Shown: one piece after another, positions 61,934-64,000 of the stretch
Numbering within the stretch: the first letter of the stretch is position 1
Layout of the letters: every line of letters starts with the position of its first letter
Source: Sphingomonas sp. Root710
Lineage (GTDB): Bacteria > Pseudomonadota > Alphaproteobacteria > Sphingomonadales > Sphingomonadaceae
NCBI RefSeq assembly: GCF_001429065.1
Contig: NZ_LMIB01000012.1
Coordinates: 1 to 64,000 of the forward strand
DNA length: 64,000 nucleotides
Reading direction: 5' to 3'
Position numbers and translations under genes: made by a program
Notes under the pieces: model-generated
Told to the model about the DNA's origin: nothing
The model's input: the letters and a program-made list of their open reading frames with translations, nothing else
The model's database searches: none

Positions 61934-63037
61934 TCAACCGCGCAGCCCTGCCGCCGCGAGCCGGGGGAGCACATCGCGATTGAAGCGATGCAGACCGTCA
62001 AGATAGTCGACAAAGCTCATGATCACGCCGTCGAGCCCGGCGCGCGACAGCGCGGCGAGCGTGCCGGTGATCGTCTCGGGCGATCCGATCATCGGAAAGC
62101 CCGACCCCAGCACGGCATTCTTGCGCAGGAAGCGCATCTGGTCGCTGTCCTCGGCCACCTTGTTCTCGCGCGCCAACGTCGCGACGAAGCTGTCGATCGC
62201 GATCCGGTCGGGTACCTCCTCGCTATAATGGCGGTAGAGCGCCTCCGCCTCGGCATCGCTGTCACGCAGGATCGTCGGCGCGTTGGTCCACACCTGGATA
62301 TCCTTGCCAAACTCCTCGCGGGCGAGCGCCTTATAGTTGCCGATCTGGTCGGCCCACGCCGCCTCGCTGTCGCCGAACAGACCGATCAGCCCGATATCGC
62401 TGTTCGCGGCGGCGAAGCGCATGCCTGTGGACGAGAAACCCGCATTCATGATCGGCACCGCGCCGCGCACCGGCTGGGGCCGGGACAGCGCGCGGGTCAG
62501 GTGGAAATGCTTCGTCTCGACATCGATCTCGTCGGTTGCGCCCCATAACGCACGAATGATGTCGAGCCATTCGGCGAGATAGACATAGCGCTCCTCATGG
62601 CCGAGCAGGTCGATCCCGAACATCTCGAATTCGCGCCGGTTCCAGCCGCCGACCACGTTCATCGCGAAGCGTCCGCCCGAGATCATATCGACCGTGGCGG
62701 CCTGCTTGGCGACCTGCAACGGGTGCGCCATCGAGGCGTGCGTCGTGGCGAAGACGCCGATCCGCTTCGTCGCCTGGGCGATCCCGGCGGCGAAGGTGAA
62801 GGGTTCGAGGATATCGTTCGATGGGTGGCCGAAATCGCCGTCGACATAGCCCTTCCACCGCGCGATCGGCACGAATGCCTCCATCCCGGCGTCGTCCGCC
62901 ATCCGCGCCAGCGTGACGCAGTCGTTCCACACCGGCGCGAACAGGTCCTCCGCCCGGGTCAAGGCGGGCATGGTGTTCATGCAGAACACGCCGAGCTTGA
63001 GCTTGTTGGGACCGAAGATCGGATGCCCGGACGTCAT
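61934..63037 (-). CDS. LLM-class flavin-dependent monooxygenase (FMN type)
   Basis: This 367-residue protein is the third SsuD/RutA-like LLM of the window. It has 'ISGGRFAMNVVGGWNRREFEMFG' and 'PIMNAGFSSTGMRFAAANSDIG'. It is clearly more distant from the other two than they are from each other. GGAGAG precedes ATG 63037. It lies directly after the acyl-CoA ligase gene, so the substrate could be CoA-linked or a released acid. Confidence 0.85.
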   Translation of the reverse strand: MTSGHPIFGPNKLKLGVFCMNTMPALTRAEDLFAPVWNDCVTLARMADDAGMEAFVPIARWKGYVDGDFGHPSNDILEPFTFAAGIAQATKRIGVFATTHASMAHPLQVAKQAATVDMISGGRFAMNVVGGWNRREFEMFGIDLLGHEERYVYLAEWLDIIRALWGATDEIDVETKHFHLTRALSRPQPVRGAVPIMNAGFSSTGMRFAAANSDIGLIGLFGDSEAAWADQIGNYKALAREEFGKDIQVWTNAPTILRDSDAEAEALYRHYSEEVPDRIAIDSFVATLARENKVAEDSDQMRFLRKNAVLGSGFPMIGSPETITGTLAALSRAGLDGVIMSFVDYLDGLHRFNRDVLPRLAAAGLRG

Positions 63038-63109
63038 GATCTCTCCTGTGATTTCAGGGTGAGGGCCGCGCGGAATCTGCCGCCCGCCGATCGGCCTCCC
63101 GGCGAAGCG

Positions 63110-64000
63110 TCAGCCCGCGAAGACTTCGCGGCGGACGCGCATCCCCGCCTTCTCGCGGTCGAAGGTGTCGGGGGTGACCGCCTCCTTGCGCAGGTCGGTC
63201 TTCAGCACCTTGGCCGACGGCGTCTTGGGCAATTCGGGCAGCACGCGAATATAGCGCGGCACCATGAAATAGGGCATCCGCTCGATCAGGAAGCTCGCCA
63301 GCTTCTCCGGATCGATGCTGCGGCCGGGCACCGGCGCCACCACGACCATCACCTCGTCCTCGGAAAATTCGCTGGGCACCGCGATCGCCGCGCACTCGCG
63401 CACGTCGGGATGCGCGCAGACCTCCACCTCCACCTCGAAGGAGGAGATATTCTCGCCGCGCCGCCGGATCGCGTCCTTCACCCGGTCGACGAAATAATAA
63501 TAGCCGTCCTCGTCCATGCGGAAGGCGTCGCCGGTGTGGAACCAGCCGTTTGCCCAGGCCTTGGCGGTCGCCTCCGGGTTGCGGTTATAGCCGCTGTTCA
63601 TCGCCCAGGGCCGGTCGGTGCGCACCAGCATCTCGCCGATCTGGCCGACCGGCACCTCGCAGTCATTGGCATCGACCAGCCGCACTTCCGCGCCGGGGCG
63701 GACCTTGCCGCAGGTGCCGCGCTTGACCGGATTGGCTTCCGACACGATCGGCGAGGAAATCTCGGTCATGTTGAAGATCGTGTAGATGTCGATGCCGAAC
63801 CGTTCGGTGAAGGCAGGCGCGTCGTCGGTGAGCGGCACCATCAGCGCGGTCTTCACGCTGTGGTTCCTGTCGTCGGGTGACGGCTCGCGCTTCATCAGGA
63901 AGGTCGCCATCACCCCGAGCAGGAAGACCATCGTCGCCTGGGTCTTGCGCGCGATCTCCCAGAACTGGTCGGTCGAGAAGGATTCGATCAGCGCGACCGA
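63110..64000 (-). CDS. AMP-dependent acyl-CoA synthetase/ligase (CaiC-like), C-terminal part (partial)
   Basis: 297 codons are present and the frame stays open to the right edge, reading 'VALIESFSTDQFWEIARKTQ' from there. Motifs are 'YTIFNMTEISSP' (the T-E part of the adenylation core), 'GWFHTGDAFRMDEDGYYYFVDRVKDAIRRRGENISSFEVE' (A7/A8 hinge) and a C-terminal 'LPELPKTPSAKVLKTDLRKE' carrying the catalytic Lys. The family makes acyl-CoA via an acyl-AMP. It resembles crotonobetaine/carnitine-CoA ligase in style; substrate unknown. The N-terminal half is outside the window. Confidence 0.87.
   Translation of the reverse strand, partial: SVALIESFSTDQFWEIARKTQATMVFLLGVMATFLMKREPSPDDRNHSVKTALMVPLTDDAPAFTERFGIDIYTIFNMTEISSPIVSEANPVKRGTCGKVRPGAEVRLVDANDCEVPVGQIGEMLVRTDRPWAMNSGYNRNPEATAKAWANGWFHTGDAFRMDEDGYYYFVDRVKDAIRRRGENISSFEVEVEVCAHPDVRECAAIAVPSEFSEDEVMVVVAPVPGRSIDPEKLASFLIERMPYFMVPRYIRVLPELPKTPSAKVLKTDLRKEAVTPDTFDREKAGMRVRREVFAG

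Noticed and set aside
1-64000. CRISPR arrays, tRNA/rRNA genes, insertion sequences or phage genes
   Set aside because: No regularly spaced repeats, tRNA-like cloverleafs, rRNA sequence, transposase or integrase could be recognised on reading the window.

Overview
The window is high-GC DNA with tightly packed operons, frequent 1-4 bp gene overlaps, three TonB-dependent receptors with TonB-plug 'IIVTA(Q/E)KR' starts, several Rieske oxygenases and many flavin enzymes. This points to an aerobic alphaproteobacterium of the Sphingomonadaceae (Sphingomonas / Rhizorhabdus / Novosphingobium type). No rRNA, tRNA, CRISPR, transposase or integrase was found. Almost everything right of 5.5 kb is accessory catabolism.

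Region 1 (1-5539) ends an enoyl-CoA hydratase and then carries a complete, translationally coupled coenzyme F420 operon: F420:NADPH oxidoreductase, cofE, cofD, cofC and a fused cofG-cofH (FbiC). Region 2 (5531-11202) holds two acyl-CoA dehydrogenases, a TetR repressor with a recognisable promoter/operator, and a bifunctional class A PBP.

Region 3 (11273-33462) is a large catabolic block: TonB receptor, two vanillate-demethylase-type Rieske oxygenases, two near-duplicate FMN-type LLM monooxygenases, an NtaA/DszA-type monooxygenase, a flavin reductase, a HpaH-like hydratase with a HpaI-like aldolase, two gentisate-dioxygenase-like bicupins, FAH hydrolase, ornithine-cyclodeaminase-like protein, esterase, MFS transporter, ADC-family protein and quinone oxidoreductase. 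One LysR regulator lies inside it. Five intergenic regions of the block contain pairs of TTCC/GGAA boxes, mostly 22-23 bp apart, and two of them are nearly identical promoters. I read this as one LysR regulon.

Region 4 (33556-47250) carries a Tat-type amidohydrolase, an extradiol dioxygenase coupled to a FAH hydrolase, an IclR-CMD-LuxR regulator operon, a serine hydrolase and alpha/beta hydrolase pair, a TonB receptor, a CocE esterase and an MhpA-like FAD hydroxylase. A shared palindrome (CTGTCC-N11-GGACAG) lies before the receptor and in the CocE/hydroxylase divergent region.

Region 5 (47245-64000) consists of TonB-FAH-BKACE-reductase, MBL-P450-VOC, and Baeyer-Villiger monooxygenase-P450-reductase-TetR operons, then a Crp/Fnr regulator, a third LLM monooxygenase and a truncated acyl-CoA ligase. 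The first two operons share a promoter/operator sequence (core GTCGTACGAC). Together the genes suggest uptake of a hydrophobic compound, oxygenation (P450, BVMO, Rieske, LLM), ester/lactone hydrolysis, ring cleavage and beta-oxidation-like funnelling. The actual substrates cannot be read from the sequence.
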